Made by a program: the position numbers and the translations under genes | Assembly: GCA_964492245.1 (NCBI GenBank) | Contig: CAZBJJ010000029.1 | Span: forward strand, 1 to 22,967 | DNA: 22,967 nucleotides | Direction of reading: 5' to 3' | Source of the DNA: CAZBJJ01 sp964492245 | Lineage (GTDB): Bacteria > Spirochaetota > Spirochaetia > Treponematales > Breznakiellaceae | The notes under the pieces: model-generated | Databases searched by the model: none | The model's input: the letters and a program-made list of their open reading frames with translations, nothing else | What the model was told of the DNA's origin: nothing | Shown: positions 1 through 8,051 of the stretch, one piece after another | Layout: each line of letters starts with the position of its first letter | Numbering within the stretch: position 1 is the first letter of the stretch

Positions 1-45
1 TGATACTGCCTCTCGAAGGGGTGGGAAAGTAGGTAGTTGCCAGGC
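1..45 (+). rRNA. rrf: 5S ribosomal RNA, 3' end (partial)
   Basis: The first 45 bases match the conserved 3' third of bacterial 5S rRNA: the helix IV/V region followed by a GGGAAAGTAGGTAGTTGCC stretch and the terminal CAGGC that closes helix I. A run of seven T follows at 46-52, as expected where an rRNA operon ends. The 5' two thirds lie outside the window, so the pairing partner of the terminal CAGGC cannot be inspected. This implies an rRNA operon immediately upstream on the + strand. The call rests on recognising the conserved sequence, not on a covariance model. Confidence 0.85.
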
Positions 46-81
46 TTTTTTTATTCACTTCAAATTAACCTGCATTCGAGC

Positions 82-110
82 TTGAAGAAAAGCCCAAACA
101 ATAGTAAAAT
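82..110 (+). promoter_or_regulatory. Sigma-70 type promoter of the cheW-recN operon
   Basis: TTGAAG at 82-87 and TAAAAT at 105-110 are separated by exactly 17 nt, a near-consensus housekeeping promoter. Transcription would start near 117, giving a leader of about 50 nt with an AGGGGA Shine-Dalgarno before the cheW ATG at 170. A T-run at 46-52 separates it from the 5S gene, so the operon need not depend on rRNA read-through. Confidence 0.7.
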
Positions 111-169
111 TGTAGAAAAGGCTCTTCAATAGGGCCTATATTTTATTACCGACTAACAGGGGAATACAG

Positions 170-652
170 ATGTCCGATACAACTAATCAATATCAGCTTG
201 TCACCTTTCAATTGGGCGAAGAACTCTATGGGGTGGATATAATGGATGTAAAGGAGATTGTACGACTTCAGGATGTCCGACAAATTCCCAATGCTCCCCA
301 ATATGTAGAAGGCATTTTCAATTTAAGGGGAGAAATTATTCCAATTATCAATTTACACCGACGCTTTCATATTAAACGTATGCTAGTCGGCGAGGACGAA
401 GAGTTATTATCCGGATTCATAATTATCGATATCGCTGGCATGAAATTGGGCGTTATTATCGACAGGGTCTCCCGCGTGGTGGCCATTGAGCCAGACTCAA
501 TCCAGCCGCCCCCCCAGATGATAACAGGTATTGGTTCAGAATATATTCAAGGCGTTGTGCGCCAGGAATCGGGCTATCTTATTATTTTAGATATTCGCCG
601 GCTTTTTAATCCCACTGAACTCCAAAAAATTAGCAATTTAAATAAAAAATAA
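170..652 (+). CDS. cheW: CheW chemotaxis coupling protein
   Basis: A single-domain CheW protein of 160 residues, a normal family length. The domain covers nearly the whole protein: the QLVTFQLGEELYGVDI start, a VKEIVR helix, the IPNAPQYVEGIFNLRGEIIPIINL core and the GVIIDRVSRVV strand are all typical. In this family the protein bridges methyl-accepting receptors and the CheA kinase in the cytoplasm, so it belongs to the control of flagellar rotation. The ATG at 170 is preceded by AGGGGA nine bases upstream. It is the first gene of a + strand operon and is followed after 25 nt by the DegT-like gene. No CheA or receptor gene is in the window, so this may be one of several CheW paralogues. Confidence 0.93.
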   Translation: MSDTTNQYQLVTFQLGEELYGVDIMDVKEIVRLQDVRQIPNAPQYVEGIFNLRGEIIPIINLHRRFHIKRMLVGEDEELLSGFIIIDIAGMKLGVIIDRVSRVVAIEPDSIQPPPQMITGIGSEYIQGVVRQESGYLIILDIRRLFNPTELQKISNLNKK

Positions 653-677
653 TTGCCTTGCGGGTTTTAAGGAAAAT

Positions 678-1700
678 ATGAAAATTGATTTATATTCGCC
701 AACAATCAGAAGGAGAGAGATGGATGCTGTTTTAACAACCATGGTGGCCGAGCAAATTGGCCCCGGGGAACAGCATAAAAAACTTATCTCGCTCATTAAA
801 GAAAAGTATAACTTTGAGCATTCAATTGCCCTGCGTAGCCCCGTTATGGCCCTTGAATTGGCCTTGGAAGCCTTTGATTTTCCCAAAGGAAGCGAAATTA
901 TTATTTCTGCCTTCTCGCCTTCCTATTATTATAATGTGATAGTTAAGGCGGGCTTTGTGCCCATCTATGCAGATGTCAATGAATTGACCGGGCAAATAGA
1001 GGTCGATACTGTACAGGGCCTTATTTCGCCTAAGACAGCGGCTATTGTTCTGTATCCGAGCCTGGGCAATTGGCTTATGACAGAAAGTTTTCAGGAACTT
1101 GGCCTTCCCATAATTGAAGATATATCGCAGAGCTATGGCAGCTTAGAGAATACAGAATATATAAAACCCAGTGCGCATCTAACTATTTTGGGCCTTGAGG
1201 AAAAAGATATTTTAACCGCTGGCGGCGGGGCCCTTCTCTGTGCCATGAACAAAAGAGAGGCAGCCGTTTTGCGGAAATTTTCTCATTTACCGGCCGAATA
1301 TCTCTTGCCCGACATTAATGCGGCCTTGGCCTTTGTACAGGTAAAAGAAGAGGACAAAAACAGGGCGCGCCGACAGGAGATTGCCCATATCTTTGAACAG
1401 TCACTTCTACGCTCCCGCCATCGGCTTTTTAATGTCAGCGAAGATATTCAATTTAATTGGTATTCCTTTACTATCGTTTTGGAGACAGGCTTAAAGGATG
1501 CCAGCAGCTATGCCCAAAAAAAAGATGTTGTCACAGAGTTGGCCTTTGCCGACACAGTTATTGCGGTTCAAGCCCTAGAGGCCTGTCCCTGCCCGGTGGC
1601 AAGTTCTCTGCTTTTACGCTGTCTGCGTTTTCCCCTGTATCCCCTTCTAAAGCAGAACGAAATTGTTAAAATATCCAAGGTCCTGGCCACCCTGCCCTAA
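678..1700 (+). CDS. DegT/DnrJ/EryC1/StrS-family PLP aminotransferase-like protein
   Basis: Fold-type I PLP enzyme of the sugar aminotransferase family, 340 residues, a little shorter than the usual 370-400. Visible landmarks are the SEIIISAFS strand with its following YY pair (about 72-85), the PIIEDISQSYG motif (144-154), whose Asp148 would contact the PLP ring nitrogen, and EEKDILTAGGGALL (174-187), where Lys176 lies eight residues before the last Gly of GGG, the spacing of the Schiff-base lysine in this family. Relatives transaminate nucleotide-linked keto-sugars for surface glycans or flagellin glycosylation. The substrate cannot be read from sequence, and no other nucleotide-sugar genes are nearby. 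AAGGAAA precedes the ATG. The motif around the lysine is diverged (LGLEEK instead of the common SFxxxK), so a degenerate or re-purposed activity is possible. Confidence 0.8.
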   Translation: MKIDLYSPTIRRREMDAVLTTMVAEQIGPGEQHKKLISLIKEKYNFEHSIALRSPVMALELALEAFDFPKGSEIIISAFSPSYYYNVIVKAGFVPIYADVNELTGQIEVDTVQGLISPKTAAIVLYPSLGNWLMTESFQELGLPIIEDISQSYGSLENTEYIKPSAHLTILGLEEKDILTAGGGALLCAMNKREAAVLRKFSHLPAEYLLPDINAALAFVQVKEEDKNRARRQEIAHIFEQSLLRSRHRLFNVSEDIQFNWYSFTIVLETGLKDASSYAQKKDVVTELAFADTVIAVQALEACPCPVASSLLLRCLRFPLYPLLKQNEIVKISKVLATLP

Positions 1701-1710
1701 GGCAATATAC

Positions 1711-2565
1711 ATGAAAAAAAAATTATCAGTATTGATAATGGTCAACAGCCAAAAAAAATTAGCATTGAAGCTTTTAAAGGAAATACAGAGCTATCTGGAA
1801 AAAAATTCTGAACAGGTATCGGTACACAGTTTTTCTGGAAAACCCGATCGACTGCCCCCGCTTGGACACTTCGATGTAGCTTTTTCTTTGGGCGGAGATG
1901 GTACCGTTTTGTACACGGCAAGGGTATTGGCACCCAGACACATACCTATTATACCGGTAAACTTAGGAAGCCTTGGTTTTTTGGCAAATGTAAGGCCCGA
2001 AGAATGGCTGGAAGTGTTTACGCGCTGGAAAGAGGGGAGCTGCCCCAGTTCCGATCGCATGATGCTGGAAGTAAAAATAAATAGAGGCAATAAAAGCCTA
2101 GGCCCATGGATTGCTTTAAACGATGTTGTAATAAGCTCTGCAGGCATATCTAAAATTATTCGCCTTAAGGTGGGAACCGAGACGGTAGATTTTGGAAGCT
2201 TTAGGGCCGATGGCCTTATTGTAGCCAGCCCAACGGGCTCAACCGGCTATTCGGTGGCCGCTGGGGGTCCAATTGTAGATCCCGAAATGCAGGCCTTGAT
2301 AATTAACCCCATCTGTCCCTTTACCCTCTCGAATCGCCCCCTTGTGTTACCGGCCACGGAGAGATTAAAAATACTGCTGGAAAAAAACCAGCGCAGTGAT
2401 ATATTATTTACCTTAGATGGACAAGAGGTGCAAGAACTAGAAGAGGACGATTTGATAATAGTTTCCCGTTCTGGTTTTACGGTAAGGATAATCGAAAACA
2501 ATCGTTTTGCTTTTTATACAGCCCTTAGAAATAAGCTCAATTGGTCGGGAGGACCAGATGCTTGA
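1711..2565 (+). CDS. nadK: NAD kinase
   Basis: ATP-NAD kinase, 284 residues, making NADP from NAD in the cytoplasm. All family signatures are present: GGDGT (61-65) in the first domain, NLGSLGFLA (84-92), ALND (136-139), the glycine-rich SPTGSTGYS (173-181), GGPIV (185-189) and a late LDGQ. The open frame extends back to 1663 inside the DegT gene, but those 16 residues do not resemble the family N terminus. I choose ATG 1711, ten bases after the upstream stop, because MKKKLSVLIMVNSQK begins the first strand correctly; its Shine-Dalgarno (AAGG) is weak. The last 8 nt overlap the recN start, pointing to translational coupling. The NADPH economy links it functionally to zwf elsewhere in the window. 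Confidence 0.93.
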   Translation: MKKKLSVLIMVNSQKKLALKLLKEIQSYLEKNSEQVSVHSFSGKPDRLPPLGHFDVAFSLGGDGTVLYTARVLAPRHIPIIPVNLGSLGFLANVRPEEWLEVFTRWKEGSCPSSDRMMLEVKINRGNKSLGPWIALNDVVISSAGISKIIRLKVGTETVDFGSFRADGLIVASPTGSTGYSVAAGGPIVDPEMQALIINPICPFTLSNRPLVLPATERLKILLEKNQRSDILFTLDGQEVQELEEDDLIIVSRSGFTVRIIENNRFAFYTALRNKLNWSGGPDA

Positions 2566-4264
2566 GGAACTACATATTCAAAATTACGCCTTAATCGACT
2601 CCCTTAGCGTAGAGTTTTCTAAGGGGTTTAATGTCCTAACTGGCGAAACGGGTGCGGGAAAATCTATAATTGTCGGTGCCCTTGCATTTTTGTTGGGGAG
2701 CAAGGCCGATACTCAGGTTATTCGCGCTGGTAGCGAAGAGGCCGTGGTAAGTAGCATCATCTATATCGATCCCAAAAATACAAAGGCAAGGGCCTGGTGC
2801 AGGGAAAGGGATATTCTTTTAGAGGATGAGCGTCTGCATTTAAGGCGCATTTTAAAAACAAATGGACGGAGCACCAGCTATGTGCAGGGATCTCCCATTG
2901 CCCGTGCCGATTTAGAAAGCCTTACCACAAGTATTTTTGATATCCATGGGCAGCACGAGCATCAGGCACTTTTTCAATTGGAAGCACATCGCGAATATTT
3001 AGATTCTTTTGCAGGGCTCAATGCTGAGGTCGGCGAATTTAATGAACTATATAATGATATCAGTATTTTAAGAAAGGAAATCTCTAATATCCGCGAAAGC
3101 GAAAAAAATCGTCAGGAGCGCCTTGAATATTTACAATATTCCATAGAGGAAATTGAGCTTGCAGAACTTAAAATAGGGGAAAGCGAAGAGTTGGAAGCGG
3201 AGTCCGACAAGCTTTCCAGCTTTGAAAAGCTTTCCAGTTTATTAGAGGGGACAAATCAAATGGCCTGGGAGGGAGAGGCTGCGAGTTTGGAGCTTATACG
3301 AAAAATAAAATCCTTTATGGAGCAGGCCCAGATACTCGATCCCTCCCTTGCAAGCATTGCTAAAAGATTTTCGGATATCTTTTACGATTTAGAAGATAGC
3401 TGCGACCTTTTACGCGCCTATCGCGATACATTGATATTTGATCCCCTGCGCCTTGAAACTATTGAGCAAAGGCTCGCCCACATATTTAAATTGAAAAAAA
3501 AATATGGTAACAGCGAAAAGGAAATTTTAAATTGGAAAGAGCAGGCCCTTGGCGAATTCGAAGAATTGCAGAATTTAGAAGCCAATGTAGAGACAAAGCA
3601 AAAAACTATTTCGATTAAAGAAAAAGAATTAGTTCAGCGAGCCTATCAATTATCCGAAAAAAGGAAGCGCGCCGGAGAAGAACTTTCCCAAAAGATTACC
3701 GCTATTTTAAAAACCCTAGGCATGGCCAAGGCCTCTTTTGTCATTGTGGTAAGCGATAGAAACTCATCGACCGCCCAAAAGACCTTTGGCCCTTGGGGGG
3801 CCGATGTGGTTGAGTTCTTTATTTCTCCCAATATCGGGGAGGCACAGAGGCCATTAAAGAAAATCGCCTCGGGGGGCGAGTTATCGAGGGTGATGCTTGC
3901 AATAAAGACGATTACCGCTTTTAATGATAGCGTGCAGGCAATGGTGTTTGACGAGATTGATACCGGCATTGGCGGCGAGGTTGCCCTGTCGGTGGCAGAA
4001 CACTTACATAATTTGGGTGCTCTAAAGCAGGTCTTTTGTATTACCCATTTGGCCACCATTGCCGTTCGAGCCGATAACCATTTAAAGGTGGAAAAACAAG
4101 CTGATGGGGGCAGGACCCTGACATCTGTACATTCCCTAGACAGGGGGGCGCGCAAAACCGAAATTGCCCGAATGCTGTCGGGGAATATGCATGATGAGGC
4201 GGCGCTCGCCCATGCCGAGGAGCTTTTGGAAAAGGATTATTCTAAGACAATAAAAGGAAAGTAG
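2558..4264 (+). CDS. recN: DNA repair ATPase RecN
   Basis: SMC-like ATPase of double-strand-break repair, 568 residues, a standard RecN length. It starts MLEELHIQNYALIDSL, the usual RecN opening, from ATG 2558 preceded by GGGAGGA. An upstream in-frame start at 2507 would add 17 unrelated residues. Walker A GETGAGKS lies at 29-36. A long central region of charged, Leu-rich sequence (about 150-370) is the coiled coil. The ABC signature ASGGELSRV falls at about 437-445 and Walker B/D-loop VFDEIDTGIGG at 463-473. The ITHLATIA switch follows. The gene overlaps nadK by 8 nt and is followed after one base by the next ORF, so all three are probably co-transcribed. Confidence 0.96.
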   Translation: MLEELHIQNYALIDSLSVEFSKGFNVLTGETGAGKSIIVGALAFLLGSKADTQVIRAGSEEAVVSSIIYIDPKNTKARAWCRERDILLEDERLHLRRILKTNGRSTSYVQGSPIARADLESLTTSIFDIHGQHEHQALFQLEAHREYLDSFAGLNAEVGEFNELYNDISILRKEISNIRESEKNRQERLEYLQYSIEEIELAELKIGESEELEAESDKLSSFEKLSSLLEGTNQMAWEGEAASLELIRKIKSFMEQAQILDPSLASIAKRFSDIFYDLEDSCDLLRAYRDTLIFDPLRLETIEQRLAHIFKLKKKYGNSEKEILNWKEQALGEFEELQNLEANVETKQKTISIKEKELVQRAYQLSEKRKRAGEELSQKITAILKTLGMAKASFVIVVSDRNSSTAQKTFGPWGADVVEFFISPNIGEAQRPLKKIASGGELSRVMLAIKTITAFNDSVQAMVFDEIDTGIGGEVALSVAEHLHNLGALKQVFCITHLATIAVRADNHLKVEKQADGGRTLTSVHSLDRGARKTEIARMLSGNMHDEAALAHAEELLEKDYSKTIKGK

Positions 4265-4265
4265 G

Positions 4266-5072
4266 ATGGCAAAGATAAGTGCAGAAGACCGACGTTTATA
4301 TTTAGAAAAGGCCAAGCTTTATAAAGAAGTGGCCAACGCTATTTTAATGCGAGAAAAAAATATTTTAGCAGTCGTTTCTAAAGGTGAAGAGGGCGCAGCC
4401 TATATGCGTTTAAACCTTGTCGAGGAAATGCTCAATCTGGCCTCGAATTATATTATTGTGCACGGTATTTCCAATGCCATGTTGGGTATTAAAAACGAAG
4501 AGTCCTTAAATGATGCCCGAAAAACTATTTACCGGGCAATTATTTATTTAGAGGAAGTTATTTCTCCCTATATTGATGTGCCTTTTTCCGACTACGAGGA
4601 AAAGCTCCTAGAAATATCCACCTTCGATGCTGTACAAAGATATAATTTAGTAAAAAAAATGGGGCTGACCATAAATCTTTTAATCGAGGCCTATGGGGAG
4701 AACACCAAGTGGAAGTGGTCTTTTGTGGAAATTGAGGGACGTTTTGCCGCCTGTGCAAAAAACCTATTCGATTTAAAAAAGGCAGCTCAGGAACTTGAAC
4801 CCAGAGCAGAATTTTACGAGACCTATGTGTACCATCTTAGAACAATTAAACGCCTACTTTCCCAGGCAGCGGATAGGTACCGTGAAAAATACGAGGTCTC
4901 CACTAATGCCTATGACGATTTTAAGACGGCTATTGCTTATCTTCAGGCCCTTCGAAGAATTTTAGTTTTAATCGGAGAAAGGGAAGAGGCTGAGCAAACT
5001 AAGAAAAAGGCAGAGATCTGGCAGACAAAGCTAGAGGCCGATCAAAAAAAGCGGGACGAAGATAAAAAATAG
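4266..5072 (+). CDS. Uncharacterised helical protein, last gene of the recN operon
   Basis: 268 residues, no family I can name. It is almost wholly predicted alpha-helical, with no signal peptide or membrane segment, so it is probably cytoplasmic. Helices are rich in Leu/Ala heptad-like patterns, and the C terminus from about 235 is a highly charged Lys/Glu/Asp segment (EEAEQTKKKAEIW, then a Lys-rich end) suggestive of a coiled coil or flexible tail. Helix pairs containing LNLASNYIIVHG and AIAYLQALRRILVLIGE give it a TPR-like look, but I cannot define repeats. The ATG lies one base after the recN stop within AAAGGAAAGTAGG, so coupling to recN is likely. I recall an unknown ORF at this place in treponemes; that memory is unverified. 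Confidence 0.8.
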   Translation: MAKISAEDRRLYLEKAKLYKEVANAILMREKNILAVVSKGEEGAAYMRLNLVEEMLNLASNYIIVHGISNAMLGIKNEESLNDARKTIYRAIIYLEEVISPYIDVPFSDYEEKLLEISTFDAVQRYNLVKKMGLTINLLIEAYGENTKWKWSFVEIEGRFAACAKNLFDLKKAAQELEPRAEFYETYVYHLRTIKRLLSQAADRYREKYEVSTNAYDDFKTAIAYLQALRRILVLIGEREEAEQTKKKAEIWQTKLEADQKKRDEDKK

Positions 5073-5084
5073 CTATCCCTTTAT

Positions 5085-5112
5085 AAAAAAAGCCCCCTAA
5101 GGGGCCTTTTTT
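5085..5112. terminator. Bidirectional intrinsic terminator between convergent genes
   Basis: GCCCC (5092-5096) pairs with GGGGC (5101-5105) around a CTAA loop. It is flanked by an A-run on the left and TTTTTT on the right, so it has a T-tract in either direction. It ends the cheW-recN operon on + and the ankyrin gene on -, whose TAA at 5111-5113 overlaps its edge. Confidence 0.85.
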
Positions 5113-7906
5113 ATTTTTTGAGCAAAACTGCCTCGTTCGCTGTTTTTTTCCAGCGCCGAGCTAAGTCTGCCGGTGTTTCGCCAGACACATTGCGGGCATT
5201 TTTTTCTGCCCCTGCATCTAGTAAATAGCTAATTTGGGCCTCGTTGCCAAGGTAGGCGGCATAGTGCAGGGCTGTATTGCCCAATTCGTCCTTGGCCTTA
5301 ATCTTTCCCTCTAAAAAAAGTGCCTTTAGCCAGTTTAAATCTTTTTTAAGGACCAGGCTTAAGGCCGATTGTCCATCCTCTGCGAGGGTGAAAAAATTGC
5401 TTCCAATAGCGCTAAGGGCCTGGGTCTGCTCAAGGAGGTTCTTTTCTACCGCTAAACGAATTGCCGTCTTGCCCTGGGCATCTTGGTCCGATACTCGAAT
5501 ACCAAGTTTTGCAACTTTTTTAATAAGATCCACACTGGCCTTTTCTAAAATGAGCAGGTGCAAGGGAGAATTCCCATTGTCGTCGCTCTGAAATATTCGG
5601 TCCTTGGTTAAAAGTACCGTCGCCAGCCCTTGGTTTGCAATGATGGCCAAGGTGAATGGAGAAACTCCATTTGCATTTTTAGAATGAATTGAGGCCGCCT
5701 TTGCCAGAAGCAGGGTGCAGATATCCTGTCTGCCCATGCCAACTGCAATATGCAAGGGGGTATCGCCCCGAGAGTTTCGCATTGACGGATTGCTGCCCTG
5801 GTTTAGCAGTCTTTCTATTGATGCTATCTGCCCGGCCTGTATTGCTTCGTGCAAGGGGCTGTTGCCCTGGCTGTCGCGGGCATCGACATCGGCTCCAAAA
5901 TTTTCTAAAACAATTTCAATATCGGCGATTCCCAGGCGGACTGCTTCGTGCAGGGCGGTTTTACCGCTCATGTTTCGGGCATTTATATCTATTTTTGCCT
6001 GAAGCAGGCTGTCTATTGCTCCTTTTACATTCCAACGAACGGCGGCATGTAGGGCCGTATTGCCCAGGGCATCGCGGGCTAGGGGGTCGGCCCCATTATC
6101 TATAAGGGTTTGGACAGTCGAGGGGGAATCCCCTTTTACTGCCGAAAAAAGAGGAGTCTCGCCCGTGGCATTTTTAATTTCCACATTGATACCCTTTTGT
6201 ATTATCAGGGGGATGAGGTTGTTGCGACGATAATTGGCAATGTAGTGCAGGATGCTATTGCCCTGCCCATCGCGGGCCTCCATGCTAACAGTATTAAGAA
6301 ACCATTCGGGAAAGCCGGCCTGAGCATAAGCTGCGAGGTAAAGCGGACTTATTCCCTCGGCATTGTTGGCAAAAAGGTCGGCCCCCCTTACTAAAAGCAG
6401 TTCGCCACTGTCTTTTAAATTGTCGCGAACAGCAATATGCAGGGCGGTTTCGCCTTCTTTGTTCCGAGCAGAAATAGTAATGCCCCTGTCTATTAAAAGG
6501 CGAATAATATCGGTGGGGGCATGGGCGGCCAGGGCAATGTGTAAGAGCGTATTGCCTTTATTATCGCTGGCATTTATATTTGTTGCTCCCAAAAGTTTTT
6601 CGGTAAGCTTTGCGCTTTTAAAAATGGCAATATCGAAGGGGGTAACGCCTTGAATATCGGTAACAAAAATATCGGCACCGCGACTTACCAGAATATCGAC
6701 AATCTGTTCTCTTTCCTGCTCTATTGCCATATGCAAAGGGCTCTGCCCGGCGCTATTGCGCACATTTAAATCGGCCCCTTTTTCCAATAATAGGCGTACA
6801 ATGCTCGCATGCATATTCAGGCGAATGGCAATATGCAGGGGGGAATCGCCAAAACCATCTTTAATATCGGGATCGGCTCCGCTGTTTAAAAGAAGGCGCA
6901 TACCATCTTCTCGGGTCCCCTGGGGCATTACAATATGCAGGGCGGTGTTGCCCTTTGCATCTCGCGCATTTATTTCGCTGCCCGCATCGATTAAAATCTG
7001 TGCTGCTGGAATTTTTCCCGCTCTAAGGGCCTCGTGCAAGGCAGTAGAACCCGATGCTGTTTTCGCTTTTATATCGGCCCCGCCAGAGATAAGGAAACGA
7101 ATATAGCCTGTGTAGCCATACCTAGCAGCAAAGTGTATCGGCGTAAGGCTATCGTCTAAGCGCACATTGTAATTGGCACTTCTTACCGCTGGAATGAACC
7201 AGCTAAAATTTTTATCCTTGGATGTTGCACCCGCTAAAATAAGGCGCTCTGCAATTTCGGCGTGTTTTTGGCTGTCTGAATATTGGAAGGCATTGTCTAA
7301 GGCTGTTTTTTCGGCCAGATCTCTGTGGTCAAGCCTTGCCCCCTTTTCCAACAAGAGGTTTACCGCATCCAAATTGCCCTTAATTACCGCAATTTGCAGG
7401 AGGCTGCGCTGACCGTCGTCAATGCTATCAATATTATTATTGTTCAAAAGAGCAGCCAAAAGATGTTGACGCCCATCGAGGGCAAATTCGAAGGGACTAA
7501 GGGATAAAGAGCCCTTGGCCAGAATATTGGCACCGGCCTGCGCTAACACAGCAACCATTTCTTGGTTGCCCATAAGCATGGCTATATCCAAGGGGTAGCG
7601 ACCCGAACGGTCTTTTTTGCCGGTGTCGGCCCCAAGACTTACAAGAAATAAGGCCAAACCAGAATCTTCCATGTCGCAGGCAGCGTGTAAGGGCGTGCGC
7701 CCATCCTTGTCCACGGTATCTATGTTTTCCTTTCCTAAAAAAAGATTTTTTGCACCTTCGGTATCGCCTTTCTCCAAAAGACTCCAGAAGCTTTCTTCTT
7801 CGGTGGCAACTTTTTTTGGAGGCAAGCTTATGCAGGCGGTAAAAAAATTGAGAGTTAAAAAAAACAGAAAACCAGGCCAGAAAAATAAAGAAAATTTGAA
7901 TTTCAT
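5111..7906 (-). CDS. Giant ankyrin-repeat lipoprotein
   Basis: 931 residues. The open frame reaches 8008, but I choose ATG 7906. From there the protein starts MKFKFSLFFWPGFLFF, a lipoprotein signal peptide ending FFTAC with Cys25 as the lipidated residue. The upstream 34 residues are translated palindrome sequence. The rest is about 27 ankyrin units of around 33 residues, recognisable by GNTALHxA or GETPLxxA followed by a GAD-type turn; several are degenerate (for example SLSPFEFA, GVTPFDIA, GVSPFTLA, GQSALSLV). Such solenoids bind proteins. A lipid anchor places this one at the inner or outer membrane, facing periplasm or outside. No catalytic domain is seen. No clear Shine-Dalgarno precedes the ATG; TATAAT lies four bases upstream of it on the - strand. 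It ends at the bidirectional terminator and has no co-transcribed neighbour. Confidence 0.9.
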   Translation of the reverse strand: MKFKFSLFFWPGFLFFLTLNFFTACISLPPKKVATEEESFWSLLEKGDTEGAKNLFLGKENIDTVDKDGRTPLHAACDMEDSGLALFLVSLGADTGKKDRSGRYPLDIAMLMGNQEMVAVLAQAGANILAKGSLSLSPFEFALDGRQHLLAALLNNNNIDSIDDGQRSLLQIAVIKGNLDAVNLLLEKGARLDHRDLAEKTALDNAFQYSDSQKHAEIAERLILAGATSKDKNFSWFIPAVRSANYNVRLDDSLTPIHFAARYGYTGYIRFLISGGADIKAKTASGSTALHEALRAGKIPAAQILIDAGSEINARDAKGNTALHIVMPQGTREDGMRLLLNSGADPDIKDGFGDSPLHIAIRLNMHASIVRLLLEKGADLNVRNSAGQSPLHMAIEQEREQIVDILVSRGADIFVTDIQGVTPFDIAIFKSAKLTEKLLGATNINASDNKGNTLLHIALAAHAPTDIIRLLIDRGITISARNKEGETALHIAVRDNLKDSGELLLVRGADLFANNAEGISPLYLAAYAQAGFPEWFLNTVSMEARDGQGNSILHYIANYRRNNLIPLIIQKGINVEIKNATGETPLFSAVKGDSPSTVQTLIDNGADPLARDALGNTALHAAVRWNVKGAIDSLLQAKIDINARNMSGKTALHEAVRLGIADIEIVLENFGADVDARDSQGNSPLHEAIQAGQIASIERLLNQGSNPSMRNSRGDTPLHIAVGMGRQDICTLLLAKAASIHSKNANGVSPFTLAIIANQGLATVLLTKDRIFQSDDNGNSPLHLLILEKASVDLIKKVAKLGIRVSDQDAQGKTAIRLAVEKNLLEQTQALSAIGSNFFTLAEDGQSALSLVLKKDLNWLKALFLEGKIKAKDELGNTALHYAAYLGNEAQISYLLDAGAEKNARNVSGETPADLARRWKKTANEAVLLKK

Positions 7907-7910
7907 AGTA

Positions 7911-7916
7911 ATTATA
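7911..7916 (-). promoter_or_regulatory. Possible -10 box of the ankyrin lipoprotein gene
   Basis: A perfect TATAAT on the minus strand lies only 4 nt before the ankyrin ATG at 7906. The matching -35 position holds TTATTT, a poor match. If it is used, the transcript would start at or just inside the start codon, so another promoter upstream may be the true one. Confidence 0.35.
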
Positions 7917-7953
7917 TTGTCGGTATATTCTAAAAATAATTCAGAGTATTCAC

Positions 7954-7997
7954 AGCCATGCTCAGCATAGCCATGCTGAGCTATGCTGAGCATGGCT
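7954..7997. repeat. Long imperfectly nested palindrome (REP-like)
   Basis: Perfect 17-bp arms, AGCCATGCTCAGCATAG at 7954-7970 and its reverse complement at 7981-7997, flank a 10-nt centre. Inside it, the near-palindrome ATGCTSAGCAT occurs at 7958-7968 and 7983-7993, with a partial copy at 7973-7981. A smaller alternative stem (CTCAGCAT with ATGCTGAG, 7961-7968 and 7973-7980) competes with the long one. No T-run follows in either direction, so it is not a standard intrinsic terminator. It lies between the ankyrin gene start and the tRNA promoter. Confidence 0.8.
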
Positions 7998-8008
7998 ATG
8001 TTGGCCAA

Positions 8009-8037
8009 TTGACTTTTATTTTGGGTTTGGATATATT
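8009..8037 (+). promoter_or_regulatory. Promoter of tRNA-Leu
   Basis: TTGACT (8009-8014), a 17-nt spacer and TATATT (8032-8037) give a strong sigma-70 type promoter. The predicted start near 8044 is eight bases before the mature tRNA 5' end. Confidence 0.75.
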
Positions 8038-8051
8038 GCTATGTATAAATT

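Noticed and set aside
119..137. Attenuator hairpin in the cheW leader
   Set aside because: Only a four-base AGGC/GCCT stem with a long loop; too weak to support.
1663..1710. N-terminal extension of NAD kinase back into the DegT gene
   Set aside because: The 16 extra residues overlap the upstream gene and do not fit the family N terminus; ATG 1711 does.
3646..4155. Minus-strand open frame inside recN
   Set aside because: It lies wholly opposite the conserved ATPase coding region, with no promoter or domain.
5689..6105. Several + strand open frames opposite the ankyrin gene
   Set aside because: They arise from the repetitive codon pattern of the ankyrin repeats and carry no recognisable domain or ribosome site.
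7954..7997. Intrinsic terminator
   Set aside because: The stem is strong but no T-run follows on either strand.
7907..8008. Upstream start for the ankyrin protein
   Set aside because: The added residues are translated palindrome sequence and would bury the lipoprotein signal that starts at 7906.
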